A stretch of DNA of 64,000 nucleotides from Mycobacterium shimoidei (GCA_002101905.1 LQPU01000016.1:1-64000), one strand, 5' to 3'; numbered from the stretch's first letter, positions 1 to 11,921 are shown. Notes: generated by a model from the sequence alone, not told the origin. Translations and numbers: made by a program.

Positions 1-1
1 A

Positions 2-154
2 GGCTGGACCACCCGCAAAAACACCCACGGCGACACCGAATGGATCCCACCCCCACATCTCGACCACGGCCAACCCCACACCAACACCTACCACCACCCC
101 CAAAAACTCCTCCGCAAACACGAAGACCACAACGAAGACGACAACGATCCGTAG
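2..154 (+). CDS. C-terminal end of a DUF222/HNH endonuclease (13E12 family), 5' end outside window
   Basis: Reading from base 2, an open frame enters from outside the window and stops with TAG at 152-154, giving 50 residues. It contains [10 protein letters not shown], then [13 protein letters not shown], then an Asn/His/Asp-rich tail. This matches the C-terminus that follows the HNH nuclease motif in the mycobacterial 13E12 repeat (REP13E12/DUF222) proteins. That family is multicopy and often sits at sites of rearrangement. Whether the upstream part is intact cannot be seen. The tail is unusually rich in AAC, CAC and GAC codons, as is common in this family. Family assignment is from memory of the motif. 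Confidence 0.75.
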   Translation, partial: GWTTRKNTHGDTEWIPPPHLDHGQPHTNTYHHPQKLLRKHEDHNEDDNDP

Positions 155-213
155 CGCCCCGCAGCGGCTCCGTATGCTGAGCGAGTGCCCAACACCGTTC
201 GAAGGGAGCCGCC

Positions 214-711
214 GTGGACGACGCAGTCACGTTGGCAGAAATCGAAGCGATCAAACGTTTGAAGGCACGATATTGCCGTCACCTGGATGCCAAGGACTGG
301 CAAGCATGGCGCGAGGTCTTTGCCGACGATTTCGTCAGTGACACCAGCGAAGCGGGCGGCAAGGTGATAACCGGCGCCGAAGAGTTCATCAGCTTCATTC
401 GCCGGACCCTGGGCAAGCCCTCGCAGCCCACCATCCATCAGGTGCACGCCCCGGAGATCGAACTGACCTCGCCCACCACGGCGACGGGCGTCTGGGCGCT
501 CAACGATGTGGTCAGGCTCGGTCCGGGACTCAACCTGCAAGGCTACGGGCATTATCACGAGACCTACGAGAAAGCCGCCGGGCAGTGGCGCATCAAAACC
601 TCCAAGCTGACCCGACTGCGCGAGGACATCTTCAATCCGGTTCTCTCCGTACGTATTTCGAACCGGATGCGGACCGCCGCGGGGCGGGTGGCAAGGCGGC
701 GGCTGCGATGA
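214..711 (+). CDS. SnoaL/NTF2-like fold protein
   Basis: This 165-residue protein starts at GTG 214, with a GAAGGGA Shine-Dalgarno about 7 nt upstream. The N-terminal segment YCRHLDAKDWQAWREVF followed by a DDFV stretch (about residues 20-41) is typical of SnoaL-like polyketide cyclase/dehydratase (NTF2 fold) proteins. The H-x-V-H region near residue 75 would line the pocket. Such proteins bind or isomerise small hydrophobic substrates, but the actual reaction cannot be assigned. The C-terminal 15 residues are strongly basic (RMRTAAGRVARRRLR), which is unusual for the fold. The stop overlaps the start of the next gene (ATGA), so the two are probably translationally coupled and may act on the same substrate. 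Confidence 0.75.
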   Translation: MDDAVTLAEIEAIKRLKARYCRHLDAKDWQAWREVFADDFVSDTSEAGGKVITGAEEFISFIRRTLGKPSQPTIHQVHAPEIELTSPTTATGVWALNDVVRLGPGLNLQGYGHYHETYEKAAGQWRIKTSKLTRLREDIFNPVLSVRISNRMRTAAGRVARRRLR

Positions 712-1685
712 AGAAGCTGGTGATCGGCGCCAGTGGATTTCTGGGCTCTCATGTCACCCGGCAGCTGGTTGCCCGGGGCGACGACGTACGAGTCATGCTG
801 CGGCACACGAGTTCTACCAAGGGCATCGACGACCTCGACGTCGAGCGTTGCTACGGCGACATCTTCGACGACGCGGCGTTGGCAAGCGCGATGGCGGGCT
901 GTGACGTCGTCTTCTACTGCGTGGTAGATGCGCGGATGTGGCTGCGCGATCCCACGCCGCTGTTTCGCACCAACGTGGAGGGATTGCAGCACGTCCTCGA
1001 CGCTGCCGTAGAGGCGCGGCTGCGGCGGTTCGTATTCACCAGTACCGCAGGAACAATGGCGATCAGCGACGGTACGCCGGTCACCGAAGACGCTCCGCAC
1101 AACTGGGACGAGGGCGGCGCCTACATCGCTTCCCGCGTGGCTGCAGAAAACCTGGTGATGACGTACGTGCGGGAAAAGGGCCTGCCTGCGGTCGCGATGT
1201 GCATCTCCAACACCTACGGGCCCGGCGACTGGGGGCCCACGCCGCACGGGGCGCTGATCGGCCAAGTGGCGCGCGGCAAGTTTCCGTTCTACTTCGACTT
1301 CTCCATGGAAGTGGTCGGCATCGAGGACGCCGCGCGGGCGATGCTGCTGGCCGCTGAGCGTGGCCGGATCGGTGAGCGCTACATCATTTCCGACCGCTAC
1401 ATGAGCACCCGGGAGCTCCATGGCATCGCCGCCACCGCCGGGGGTCGACATGCGCCGCGCATCAAACTCCCCCTGCCACTGCTATACGCGGCCGCATATC
1501 TGAACGACTTCGCCGGACGAATCCTGCGGCGCGACTTTCCGTTTGCCGTTGTCGGGCTGCGCACCGCCGAACTGATGTCACCACTCGACCACAGCAAGGC
1601 CACCCGCGAACTCGGGTGGAAGCCAGAGCCCGTCGAGGAATCCATCCGCAAAGCGGCCAGATTTCATATCGATCAGGCCCGGTAG
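708..1685 (+). CDS. Extended SDR, NAD-dependent epimerase/dehydratase or 3-beta-HSD-like
   Basis: A 325-residue extended short-chain dehydrogenase/reductase. The start at ATG 708 overlaps the preceding stop. It puts the Rossmann motif GASGFLG at residues 7-13, whereas the open frame back to 585 only adds sequence shadowing the upstream gene. The nucleotide-binding core is followed by STAGT (about 112-116, active-site Ser/Thr) and Y139-x-x-x-R143, where Lys is expected. This is an odd but conservative change in the catalytic YxxxK motif. NTYGPGDWG is the usual substrate-domain entrance. It resembles the family of sugar epimerases, dihydroflavonol reductases and 3-beta-hydroxysteroid dehydrogenases. 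The substrate is unknown, and coupling to the NTF2-like gene suggests a shared hydrophobic substrate. Confidence 0.8.
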   Translation: MKKLVIGASGFLGSHVTRQLVARGDDVRVMLRHTSSTKGIDDLDVERCYGDIFDDAALASAMAGCDVVFYCVVDARMWLRDPTPLFRTNVEGLQHVLDAAVEARLRRFVFTSTAGTMAISDGTPVTEDAPHNWDEGGAYIASRVAAENLVMTYVREKGLPAVAMCISNTYGPGDWGPTPHGALIGQVARGKFPFYFDFSMEVVGIEDAARAMLLAAERGRIGERYIISDRYMSTRELHGIAATAGGRHAPRIKLPLPLLYAAAYLNDFAGRILRRDFPFAVVGLRTAELMSPLDHSKATRELGWKPEPVEESIRKAARFHIDQAR

Positions 1686-1696
1686 CATCAGTACCC

Positions 1697-2059
1697 GTGG
1701 CGCGCGAAGCCTACGCTCATGACGCCGTTGTGACGATCGAGCCCGGGGCAGACTCCCGCGCGTTCGGTGGCGCGATAACCGTTGCGCTGTGCGGGCACTG
1801 GGACCATCAACCGCCGTGTCCGTTGGCGCCTCACCACACGACGGTTACGCCGGTCGGCGAGCGCTTCGAAGTTCGGGTCCTGTTCGCCACCGAGCCGGCC
1901 AACGAACACCGGGTCCGGGCCCTGATCGCTGGTGCGCTTGCCGGCGGCCGGCTGAGCGGGCCGGACGGGCGGATTACCACCTGGCGCCTGCAGTCCGACG
2001 CCCCGAGCGATGTTCACCGAGACGAGCAGGAGCATGCCCGCCGGCTCGTCGGCGCATAG
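1697..2059 (+). CDS. Conserved hypothetical protein, 120 aa
   Basis: Start GTG at 1697, 11 nt after the SDR stop, gives a 120-residue soluble protein (MAREAYAHDAVVTIEPGAD...). It has a CGHWDHQPPCPLAPHH segment rich in His and Cys (about residues 28-43), followed by a beta-strand-rich region and an acidic/basic C-terminus. No signal peptide or membrane segment is visible. I do not recognise the family. The Cys/His cluster could bind a metal, but this is only inference. The spacing suggests co-transcription with the two upstream genes. Confidence 0.6.
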   Translation: MAREAYAHDAVVTIEPGADSRAFGGAITVALCGHWDHQPPCPLAPHHTTVTPVGERFEVRVLFATEPANEHRVRALIAGALAGGRLSGPDGRITTWRLQSDAPSDVHRDEQEHARRLVGA

Positions 2060-2103
2060 TTGACGGGTTAACGGCAGCGCCGTCCGAAGGCAAAATTAGA
2101 GGC

Positions 2104-2556
2104 ATGGACGCGAGGGTGATCACCCGCGGCCGGTTGGGCATGCTGATCGGCGCCGTGCTGCTGGCCGTTGGCCTGATAGCGCTGTCCTTCCCGGTCTACC
2201 TCGACTCATATGACAGGTACGGCCTGCAGGTCAAATGCGGCAATGGCTATGTCACCCAGCCGTTGCAGGCGACTGTCGACGATCATGAACAGCCTCCCGG
2301 GGCCGCCACCCACTACGTGGACGAGTGTAAGAGCGCGCTGCTCCACCGACGCGTTCTGACGCTGCCATTGACCGCTGCTGGCACCGTCATCCTGATGGTC
2401 GTGCTGATCGCGTGGATGCGGGCCAAGTCGCCGAATTCCGCTGCGCCGCCGTGTGAACAGCGGCCCGACCACACCGAGGAGGAATTCCACGAAGCCGCGG
2501 TGCTGGATCGCCGGTACCGCGCGCATCGGCCGCCACCTCACGACACCACGCTCTAG
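2104..2556 (+). CDS. Small two-TM membrane protein, unknown function
   Basis: A 150-residue protein starting at ATG 2104. It has a hydrophobic helix at about residues 11-32 (GMLIGAVLLAVGLIALSFPV), an extracytoplasmic loop with two cysteines (VKCGNGYV and VDECKS, a possible disulfide), a second helix at about 85-105 and a charged cytoplasmic tail ending in HRPPPHDTTL. The longer open frame back to 1789 overlaps the upstream gene and has no membrane logic, so the internal ATG is preferred. Its function is not recognised. It is convergent with the acyl-CoA dehydrogenase, with a 22-nt gap. Confidence 0.65.
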   Translation: MDARVITRGRLGMLIGAVLLAVGLIALSFPVYLDSYDRYGLQVKCGNGYVTQPLQATVDDHEQPPGAATHYVDECKSALLHRRVLTLPLTAAGTVILMVVLIAWMRAKSPNSAAPPCEQRPDHTEEEFHEAAVLDRRYRAHRPPPHDTTL

Positions 2557-2578
2557 CTCGATTTGGGCGACGACGCCC

Positions 2579-4351
2579 TCAGTCGGTGACCAGCGCACCG
2601 CCGACGAGGTCGTCGAAACGTTCCAGTGCCTCGTCGCCCTCGATGTCGACGCCGCGCAGCGGCCCGGGATCCGCCAGGTACCGCTGCACGTACAACCGCG
2701 CCAGCAACGCCTTGCGATCCGTGCCGAATGTGGCGCGCTCCCAGGCGGCCTGCTCGGTGAGCAGGGCACCGGCGTAGACATCGCCCATGAATTGGGCCAG
2801 CGCGAAAAGCCGCGCTTCGGCCACGCTGCCGTCCAGTTTCCGCCAGGCCGTGATCGCCGCGTCGAGGTCGTCGATCCGGCGTGACACCAGCTGCGTCGTC
2901 GCGTCGTCGTCGGAAACCGACACCGCGTCGCGTAGCCGCTCCAACAGCGGCTGGTGCGCCTCGCTGCGTTCGATCCCGCGACGAACGTCCAGGCACAAGA
3001 TGTTGTCGGGTCCCTCCCAGATGGTGTTGACCTGCGCGTCACGCAACAGCCGGGCTACCGGCCAATTTTCGATATAGCCGTTGCCGCCGTGGATTTCGAT
3101 CGCATCCGAGGCCATGGTGATGCCGAGCCGACAGACCTTGAGTTTGGTGACCGGAACCGCGATGCGTTGGGGCACGGCTTTGGGCTGGCGGTGATTGACA
3201 GACCCGGTGCCGTCGAATGTCAACGCAAGTGCCGCTTCGACGTCGACGATCATTTCGGCGAGCTTGCGCCGGATCAACGGCTTGTCGATCAGCGCGCCGC
3301 CGAACGCCTGTCGCTGCCGGACATAACACAGCGACTCGACCAGTGCGCGGCGTGCGTTGCCGACCGCGAACAGCGCGATGCCCAGCCGCGCGGAGTTGGT
3401 CAGCTCCATCATCCGTCCCAGCCCCTTGCCGTCGTGCGGGCCTTCACCGGACGGTTCACCGGAGAGCAAAAACGCTTCCGCGTCAACGAATTCGATTTCG
3501 CCGGAGGCGACCGACCGGGTGCCGAGCTTGTCTTTGAGACGACGAATCCGCACCCCGTTGCGGGAGCCGTCGCGGCGGGTGCGCAGCACCAGGAAGTTGG
3601 CGACGCCCCGGCTCGAGTCCGGCGCGCCCTCCGGTTTGGCCAGCACCACGAACACCTGCCCGTCGCAGTTGGACGCAAACCACTTGAATCCGTTGAGCAG
3701 CCAGGCATCACCGTGCCGGGTCGCGGTCGTCTCCAACGCACCGAGGTCTGATCCGCCGGTGCGTTCGGTCAGCAGCTGGGCGGTTTCGCCTTCCCATTCG
3801 CCGCTGGCGAATTTGGCCAGCACATGCTCACGCACGTCGGCCGGGGCGTAGGCGGCGACCAGTGATTTGACCATGCCGCCGCCAGTGCCCAGCGCGCAGC
3901 TCATCCCGATGTCGGCCTGGTTCAGCAGGTAGTTCGCCGCGAACAGTGGCAGCGTCGGGTTGAATCCGGCTTGGCGGACACCGTCTTTGAGCGCCTGGTT
4001 GGCGTCGAGCACCGCGCGTTTGGACTGCTTGAATGATGCCGGCTGTACGACTCGGCTGACGTCGTGGCCCCAGCGGTCGTAGCGCTCGAGTCGCGGCGGG
4101 TTGCGATCGGTCTCCTCGGCCCACCGCGCCACCGGGCCGCCCATCAGCTCGCCGATGCTGCTCAGATGCGGCTCGGCTACTGCCAGGGCGTCCGGCTGCA
4201 GGTAGTACGCCATGATGAACTGCAGGCTCGGGTCGCTGCGATACCAGTTGAGTCCGACAGCTCCGGTGTAGTTCTCCGTGCGGTACCGTTCGGACTTCTC
4301 CGGGGTGCAAAACGCCAGCCGGTCCACCGCTTCGCGGTCGTAGTCGCTCAC
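2579..4351 (-). CDS. Acyl-CoA dehydrogenase, AidB-like FadE
   Basis: A 590-residue flavoprotein of the acyl-CoA dehydrogenase superfamily. The length and C-terminal extension match the AidB/very-long-chain subgroup rather than the 380-residue classical FadEs. Visible landmarks are MTERTGGSDLGALETTA-like FAD/substrate contacts (here LTERTGGSDLGALETTA, about residues 190-206), WLLNGFKWFASN, and a C-terminal IEIHGGNGYIENWPVARLLR (about 415-435) carrying the FAD-binding GG and arginine. The start GTG at 4351 overlaps the aminotransferase stop (GTGA). It therefore belongs to the fdxC/aminotransferase run, and the ferredoxin could accept its electrons (inference). The substrate could be a fatty or modified acyl-CoA. 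Confidence 0.85.
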   Translation of the reverse strand: MSDYDREAVDRLAFCTPEKSERYRTENYTGAVGLNWYRSDPSLQFIMAYYLQPDALAVAEPHLSSIGELMGGPVARWAEETDRNPPRLERYDRWGHDVSRVVQPASFKQSKRAVLDANQALKDGVRQAGFNPTLPLFAANYLLNQADIGMSCALGTGGGMVKSLVAAYAPADVREHVLAKFASGEWEGETAQLLTERTGGSDLGALETTATRHGDAWLLNGFKWFASNCDGQVFVVLAKPEGAPDSSRGVANFLVLRTRRDGSRNGVRIRRLKDKLGTRSVASGEIEFVDAEAFLLSGEPSGEGPHDGKGLGRMMELTNSARLGIALFAVGNARRALVESLCYVRQRQAFGGALIDKPLIRRKLAEMIVDVEAALALTFDGTGSVNHRQPKAVPQRIAVPVTKLKVCRLGITMASDAIEIHGGNGYIENWPVARLLRDAQVNTIWEGPDNILCLDVRRGIERSEAHQPLLERLRDAVSVSDDDATTQLVSRRIDDLDAAITAWRKLDGSVAEARLFALAQFMGDVYAGALLTEQAAWERATFGTDRKALLARLYVQRYLADPGPLRGVDIEGDEALERFDDLVGGALVTD

Positions 4352-5484
4352 ACTGCGACGGTATTACACGGCGCTTTCCCCGACAGTCGCGCGACCGCCG
4401 CGGCGATGCGCTCATCGGTCGCGGTCAACGCCACCCGCACATGACGAGCCCCACCCGGGCCGTAGAACTCGCCGGGCGCAACCAGGATGCCGCGCTGCGC
4501 CAGCCACGCGACGGTGTCTCGGCACGGTTCACCGCGGGTCACCCACAGATACAGCCCGGCTTGGGAATGGTCGACGGTGAAACCTGCCGACCGGAAGGCG
4601 GTCAGCAACACCTCACGCCGACGCCGGTAGCGGCCGCGCTGCTCGTCCTGGTGGGCGTCGTCGTCCAGTGCGGCGACCATGGCGGCCTGCACCGGGGTGG
4701 GCACCATCATCCCGGCGTGCTTGCGCACCGCCAGCAGCTCGGCGACTACCCGGGGATCGCCCGCGACGAAGCCGGCCCGATACCCGGCCAGCGACGAGCT
4801 CTTCGACAGCGAGTGCAGTGCGAGCAGGCCGGTGTGGTCGCCGTCGCACACCGACGGATGCAGCACCGACAGCGGCTCGGTATCCCACCCCAGGCCCAGG
4901 TAGCACTCGTCGGAGGCCACCAGGGCGCCGCGCTCACGGGCCCACCCGACGACTTTGCGCAGGTGGTCCACGCCAAGCACCCGGCCGGTCGGATTGCTCG
5001 GGGAATTGAGGTACACCAGCGCCGGCGTCTGCGGCCCAAGCTGGGTCAGCGAGTCGGCGTGGATCACCTGGGTACGGGCCAGCCGCGCCCCCACGTCGTA
5101 AGTGGGGTAAGCCAATTCGGGTACTACCACCTGATCCTGCGGTCCCAGACCCAGCAGCGTGGGCAGCCAGGCGATGAACTCCTTGGTGCCGATGACCGGC
5201 AGCACCGCCGCTTCGGTCACCCCGGTGATGCCGTAGCGGCGGTTCAGCGCCTTGACTGCCGACTCCCGAAGTCGCGGCGTGCCCGCGGTGGCGGGATATC
5301 CCGAGGACGCACTGCCGGCGGCGAGCGCCTCCCGGATCCGTGGCGCGACCGGGTCGACGGGCGTGCCGACGGACAGGTCGACGACGCCGTCGGGGTGCGC
5401 AGTGGCCAGCGCCCGCGCCTCATCGAGGGTGTCCCAGGGGAACACCGGCAACGACGCCGACACCGGCGGCCGGCGAGTGCCCAA
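4348..5484 (-). CDS. PLP-dependent aminotransferase, succinyldiaminopimelate aminotransferase-like (Rv1178 type)
   Basis: A fold-type I class I/II aminotransferase of 378 residues. LNSPSNPTGRVLG (about 155-167) is the classic substrate/PLP Asn motif, SDECYLGLGW holds the Asp/Tyr that contact PLP, and SLSKSSSLAGYRAGF (about 222-236) carries the Schiff-base lysine and phosphate-binding Arg. The gene follows fdxC by 5 nt, the arrangement of Rv1177-Rv1178 in M. tuberculosis. Homologues are annotated as N-succinyl-LL-diaminopimelate aminotransferase (DapC) of lysine/peptidoglycan synthesis. The start is TTG 5484 with GAGGG about 13 nt upstream, and GTG 5463 is an alternative. Specificity is inferred from family only. 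Confidence 0.85.
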   Translation of the reverse strand: MGTRRPPVSASLPVFPWDTLDEARALATAHPDGVVDLSVGTPVDPVAPRIREALAAGSASSGYPATAGTPRLRESAVKALNRRYGITGVTEAAVLPVIGTKEFIAWLPTLLGLGPQDQVVVPELAYPTYDVGARLARTQVIHADSLTQLGPQTPALVYLNSPSNPTGRVLGVDHLRKVVGWARERGALVASDECYLGLGWDTEPLSVLHPSVCDGDHTGLLALHSLSKSSSLAGYRAGFVAGDPRVVAELLAVRKHAGMMVPTPVQAAMVAALDDDAHQDEQRGRYRRRREVLLTAFRSAGFTVDHSQAGLYLWVTRGEPCRDTVAWLAQRGILVAPGEFYGPGGARHVRVALTATDERIAAAVARLSGKAPCNTVAV

Positions 5485-5489
5485 GCCGC

Positions 5490-5816
5490 TCAGTCGCCCT
5501 CACCCTGTGGGGGCAGATCCTTGACCACCTGCGGATCGTTCTCGGTCATGCCGACCTTTGCCGCCCCGCCCGGTGAGCCGAGCTCGGCAAAGAAGTCGGC
5601 GTTGATCTGGGTGTAGTGGCTCCATTGTTCGGGCACGTCGTCTTCGTAGTAGATCGCCTCGACGGGGCAGACCGGCTCGCATGCGCCGCAGTCCACGCAC
5701 TCGTCGGGATGGATATACAGCATCCGAGCGCCCTCGTAAATGCAGTCGACCGGGCACTCCTCAATGCATGCCTTGTCTTTGATGTCGACGCAGGGTTCGG
5801 CGATCGTGTACGTCAC
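5490..5816 (-). CDS. fdxC: 7Fe ferredoxin FdxC
   Basis: A 108-residue [3Fe-4S][4Fe-4S] ferredoxin. Cysteines at C9, C17, C21 and C25 (CVDIKDKACIEECPVDC) and in CVDCGACEPVCPVEAI supply the two clusters, and the C-terminal tail WSHYTQINADFF is typical of actinobacterial FdxC. The GTG start at 5816 has a strong GGAGGAGA Shine-Dalgarno 7 nt upstream, so the longer frame to 5903 is rejected. The length agrees with M. tuberculosis FdxC (about 107 aa). It is a low-potential electron carrier in the cytosol, probably serving cytochromes P450 or other reductases. It leads the aminotransferase/FadE operon and is divergent from padR. Confidence 0.95.
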   Translation of the reverse strand: MTYTIAEPCVDIKDKACIEECPVDCIYEGARMLYIHPDECVDCGACEPVCPVEAIYYEDDVPEQWSHYTQINADFFAELGSPGGAAKVGMTENDPQVVKDLPPQGEGD

Positions 5817-5924
5817 GAAGGTCTCCTCCAGGTGCGGGTCAACGACGCGGATCCGTTGGTTACTGATACTAGACGTTGCAGACAAAAAGCAACCACGTGC
5901 CACCCCCTATGCGCCTTGGTGCAG

Positions 5925-5938
5925 TGCAACTAGTTGCA
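5925..5938. promoter_or_regulatory. 14-bp perfect palindrome at padR start, putative PadR operator
   Basis: TGCAACTAGTTGCA is a perfect 14-bp palindrome that ends 1 nt before the ATG of the PadR gene, in the fdxC-padR divergent gap. PadR family dimers bind such dyads and usually repress their own promoter. Its position over the start or leader region fits autorepression of padR-fadH. Operator function is inferred. Confidence 0.55.
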
Positions 5939-5939
5939 T

Positions 5940-8542
<2,603 letters not shown>

Positions 8543-8561
8543 TTCGCGCACTGGCGGCTCG

Positions 8562-9152
8562 TCAGCCGCTGAATAGGCCAACCGTGCGGGTGTCGGCGAT
8601 GGCCGCATTGGCGATGCTCTGGGTTGCCTCCTGTGCCGCCGTGGTCGGTGCCAACGCCAACGGTTCGCTCAGCGCGTACAGCTGGAAGCGGTAGTGGTGC
8701 ACGCCCGTCCCGGCGGGTGGACACGGGCCTAGATACTCGGCTTTGCCGCCGGAGTTCACGCTGACGCTCGCTTGCTCAGGTAGCGGACCGCCCCCTATTT
8801 CGGTGGTCGACGGCGGAATGCCGGTGACCACCCAGTGAACGTAGAGCCCGCCGACGGCGTCGGGATCATCGACGACCAGAGCCAGCGACTTGGCCGCTGC
8901 AGGCACGTTCTCCCAGCGAAGCGGCGGCGGCACATTGCGGCCCTTGCAGGTGTACTCGACCGGGATCTCGGCGTTGTCCGCGAACGCCGAACTGGACACG
9001 GCGAACTTCGGAGACTCGGTTGGCGCCGCGGACTCGGTTGGCGCCGGGGACTCTGCTACCGAAGAAGTCTGCTGCGGAGGAGTTTCTTTAGCGCCGTTGC
9101 ACCCGCTAACCGCAAGAATCAGTAGCGCGACAGCGGCCAACGCCAGCCTCAT
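8562..9152 (-). CDS. PEBP/YbhB-family lipoprotein (LppC-like)
   Basis: A 196-residue exported lipoprotein. An N-terminal hydrophobic signal ends in the lipobox LAVSGC with Cys18, followed by a Ser/Thr/Pro/Ala-rich linker (about 20-48). The rest is a phosphatidylethanolamine-binding (YbhB/YbcL) domain with LALVVDDPDAVGGLYVHWVV (the conserved Asp-Pro-Asp and His-Trp of the ligand pocket) and the C-terminal HHYRFQLYAL motif. It probably binds small anionic ligands at the cell envelope. M. tuberculosis carries related LppC elsewhere in its genome; at this locus it has an unrelated secreted antigen (from memory). It is convergent with fadH, with a 19-nt gap. Confidence 0.85.
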   Translation of the reverse strand: MRLALAAVALLILAVSGCNGAKETPPQQTSSVAESPAPTESAAPTESPKFAVSSSAFADNAEIPVEYTCKGRNVPPPLRWENVPAAAKSLALVVDDPDAVGGLYVHWVVTGIPPSTTEIGGGPLPEQASVSVNSGGKAEYLGPCPPAGTGVHHYRFQLYALSEPLALAPTTAAQEATQSIANAAIADTRTVGLFSG

Positions 9153-9224
9153 GGGGCTGTGTATACCCCCCGTCGGGCATGGCGTAAAGAGCTCAGCAGC
9201 TCGACTTCGGGCCCGCGCAGCGGG

Positions 9225-11795
9225 TTAGGCGGCCAGCGGGGCGTAGGTGGTGGTGCGCTGACGTGCCGGGCGGCCGATGCCCTCGGCGATCGCGACCAGC
9301 TCCGCCACCGTCTTGGCCGACCCGTGCTCGGATCCGGCCATCCGCGAGATGGTCTCTTCCATCAGCGTGCCGCCCAGGTCGTTGGCGCCGCCGTTGAGCA
9401 TCACCTGCGTGCGCTCCACGCCCAACTTCACCCAGCTGGTCTGGATGTGAGAAATCCTTCCGTGCAACATGATTCGTGCTAGTGCATGGACCGCGCGGTT
9501 ATCTCGGTGGCTGGGCCCGGGCCGCGACCCGCCCGCCAGGTACAGCGGCGAATTCTGATGCACGAACGGCAGCGGCACGAATTCGGTGAAACCCCCCGTG
9601 CGGTCCTGAATGTCGCGCAACACATTCAGGTGGCCCACCCAATGCCGGGGGTTGTCGACGTGGCCGTACATCATCGTCGACGACGACCGCAGTCCAACCT
9701 CGTGCGCGGTGGTCACGATCTCGATCCACATCGACGTCGGCAGCTTGCCCTTGGTCAGCACCCACCGCACTTCGTCGTCGAGAATCTCGGCGGCGGTACC
9801 GGGGATGGTGTCCAGGCCGGCCTCGCGCAGACCGATCAACCACTCCCGGATCGACAGACCGCTCTTGGTCACCCCGTTGGCGATCTCCATCGGGGAGAAC
9901 GCATGCACGTGCATCGACGGCACTCGATCTTTGATCGCGCGCACCAGATCGGCGTAGCCGGTGACCGGCAACTCCGGATCGATCCCGCCCTGCATGCAGA
10001 CTTCGGTGGCACCGGCAACGTGCGCCTCCCACGCCCGGTCGGCGACCTCGGCTGTCGACAGCGAGTAGGCGTCGGCATCGCCCTTGCGCTGAGCGAACGC
10101 GCAGAACCGGCAGCCCGTGTAGCAGATGTTGGTGAAGTTGATGTTGCGGTTCACCACGAAAGTCACGTCGTCACCCACCGCGTCGCGTCGCAGCGAATCA
10201 GCCAGTGCGGCAACGGCGTCCAACGCCGGGCCGTCCGCGCAGGCCAACGCCAGGTATTGGGCGTCGCTCAGACCGGCCGGGTCGCGTTCGGCCGCGCGCA
10301 ACGCGGCCAAGACGTCGGTGTCGATGCGTTCGGGCGCACGGGCGGCCAGCTCGTGCACCTGCGAGCGGATGGAATCCCAGTCGCCGAACGCACTGTCGAG
10401 GTCGCTGCGAGTCTCAGTGGCCCGGCCCTGCACGTCGATCGCGGCGTTCAGATCCACCCGGCCGGATGACCCGACGTCGTCGGGCTCCTGCCACGGCATG
10501 CCCACCGGTTTGACGTCGCGGGCCAGCCCGGTCGCCGGATCGGCCAGCGCCGCGACGTGTGCGTGAACCCGCGGGTCGATCCACGCCGCCCCGGCCTGCA
10601 CATACTTGGGCTGCGCGGTCAGCCGCTCCACCAGGTCGTAGCCGGCCTCTGCGGTGATGGCGGCAAGCTCATCCAAAGCGGGCCAAGGTCTTTCGGGGTT
10701 GACGTGGTCAGGGGTCAACGGCGAGACGCCACCCCAGTCGTCGACGCCGGCAGCGATCAGCGCCAGACATTCCTTGCGCGACACCAGGTTCGGCGGCGCC
10801 TGCACGCGCATGCCCGGGCCTAGCACCAGCCGCGCGACAGCCACCGTCGCCACAAAATCGTCGATCCCGGCATCGGGCGCCGACGCCATCGCGGTGTGCG
10901 CTTTGGCTCGGAAGTTCTGCACGATCACTTCCTGAACGTGTCCGAACTCCTTGTGCGACTTGCGGATCGCATGCAAGGTCTCGGCGCGCTCGCGCAGTGT
11001 CTCACCGATGCCGACCAGCAGGCCGGTGGTAAAAGGAATCGACAGCCGGCCGGCATCGGTCAGCGTGCGCAACCGGACCGCCGGATCCTTGTCCGGACTG
11101 CCGTAATGCGCAAGTCCCTTGGTTTCGAACAGCCGCCGCGACGTGCTTTCCAGCATCATGCCCATCGACGGGGCGACCGGCTTCAGCCGCGACAGCTCCG
11201 ACCAGCTCATCACCCCGGGGTTCAGGTGCGGCAACAGCCCGGTTTCTTCGAGCACCCGGATCGCCATCGCCCGCACGTAGGACAAGGTGGAGTCGTAGCC
11301 GCGTTCGTCAAGCCACTGGCGCGCTTCGGGCCAGCGGTCCTCCGGCCGGTCGCCGAGCGTGAACAACGCTTCCTTGCAACCGAGTTGGGCGCCGCGACGG
11401 GCGATGTCCACGATTTCGTCGGGCTCCAGGTACATGCCGGCGCCCTGGGCGCGCAGCTTGCCCGGCACCGTGACAAAGGTGCAGTAGTGACAGCTGTCCC
11501 GGCACAGATGGGTCACCGGGATGAACACCTTGCGCGAATAGCTGACCGGCAGCCGCCCGGTCGAGCCACGCCGCCCGGCCGATTCCAAACCCGCGTCGCG
11601 CACCCGGGCCGCGCTGCGGCACAGATCGTCGAGATCGTCGCCGCGTGCGGTCATGGCGATCGCCGCCTCGTCGACGTTGAGCGCCACCCCGTCGCGGGCG
11701 CGCCTCAGCACACGCCGCAGCGCCGACGGGCTCGGTTTTGATGGGACCACGGGGTTCGGCAACGCGACGGTCTGGTCGCCTGGGGTCAGCGGCAC
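9225..11795 (-). CDS. fbiC: FO synthase FbiC (coenzyme F420 biosynthesis)
   Basis: Two radical-SAM domains are fused in one 856-residue protein. The first holds [10 protein letters not shown] (CofG half, about residue 95) and the second [10 protein letters not shown] (CofH half, about 560). Together they join tyrosine and diaminouracil-ribityl to form 7,8-didemethyl-8-hydroxy-5-deazariboflavin (FO), the F420 chromophore. GTG 11795 is chosen over GTG 11840. It has a GGAAG site 10 nt upstream, and its protein ([13 protein letters not shown]...) aligns end-to-end with the M. tuberculosis start and gives the same length, 856. F420 is used by reductases linked to hypoxia and prodrug activation. 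An Rv1155-type F420/flavin-fold protein lies 21 kb away. Confidence 0.96.
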   Translation of the reverse strand: MPLTPGDQTVALPNPVVPSKPSPSALRRVLRRARDGVALNVDEAAIAMTARGDDLDDLCRSAARVRDAGLESAGRRGSTGRLPVSYSRKVFIPVTHLCRDSCHYCTFVTVPGKLRAQGAGMYLEPDEIVDIARRGAQLGCKEALFTLGDRPEDRWPEARQWLDERGYDSTLSYVRAMAIRVLEETGLLPHLNPGVMSWSELSRLKPVAPSMGMMLESTSRRLFETKGLAHYGSPDKDPAVRLRTLTDAGRLSIPFTTGLLVGIGETLRERAETLHAIRKSHKEFGHVQEVIVQNFRAKAHTAMASAPDAGIDDFVATVAVARLVLGPGMRVQAPPNLVSRKECLALIAAGVDDWGGVSPLTPDHVNPERPWPALDELAAITAEAGYDLVERLTAQPKYVQAGAAWIDPRVHAHVAALADPATGLARDVKPVGMPWQEPDDVGSSGRVDLNAAIDVQGRATETRSDLDSAFGDWDSIRSQVHELAARAPERIDTDVLAALRAAERDPAGLSDAQYLALACADGPALDAVAALADSLRRDAVGDDVTFVVNRNINFTNICYTGCRFCAFAQRKGDADAYSLSTAEVADRAWEAHVAGATEVCMQGGIDPELPVTGYADLVRAIKDRVPSMHVHAFSPMEIANGVTKSGLSIREWLIGLREAGLDTIPGTAAEILDDEVRWVLTKGKLPTSMWIEIVTTAHEVGLRSSSTMMYGHVDNPRHWVGHLNVLRDIQDRTGGFTEFVPLPFVHQNSPLYLAGGSRPGPSHRDNRAVHALARIMLHGRISHIQTSWVKLGVERTQVMLNGGANDLGGTLMEETISRMAGSEHGSAKTVAELVAIAEGIGRPARQRTTTYAPLAA

Positions 11796-11921
11796 GTTCG
11801 TGTAACTTCCGCTCGGTCGAATTTCATCCGCGGGTTCCACCGATCTGCAGCCTCGGCGCCTGCCATAGGGGCAACAGTAGCGCCAGCCGGATTCCGACCG
11901 GCGAGCGCGCTCGACGGGAAG

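Noticed and set aside
1789..2556. 255-residue frame as one long gene
   Set aside because: The first 105 codons run over the upstream 120-aa gene out of frame. The membrane protein begins at the internal ATG 2104.
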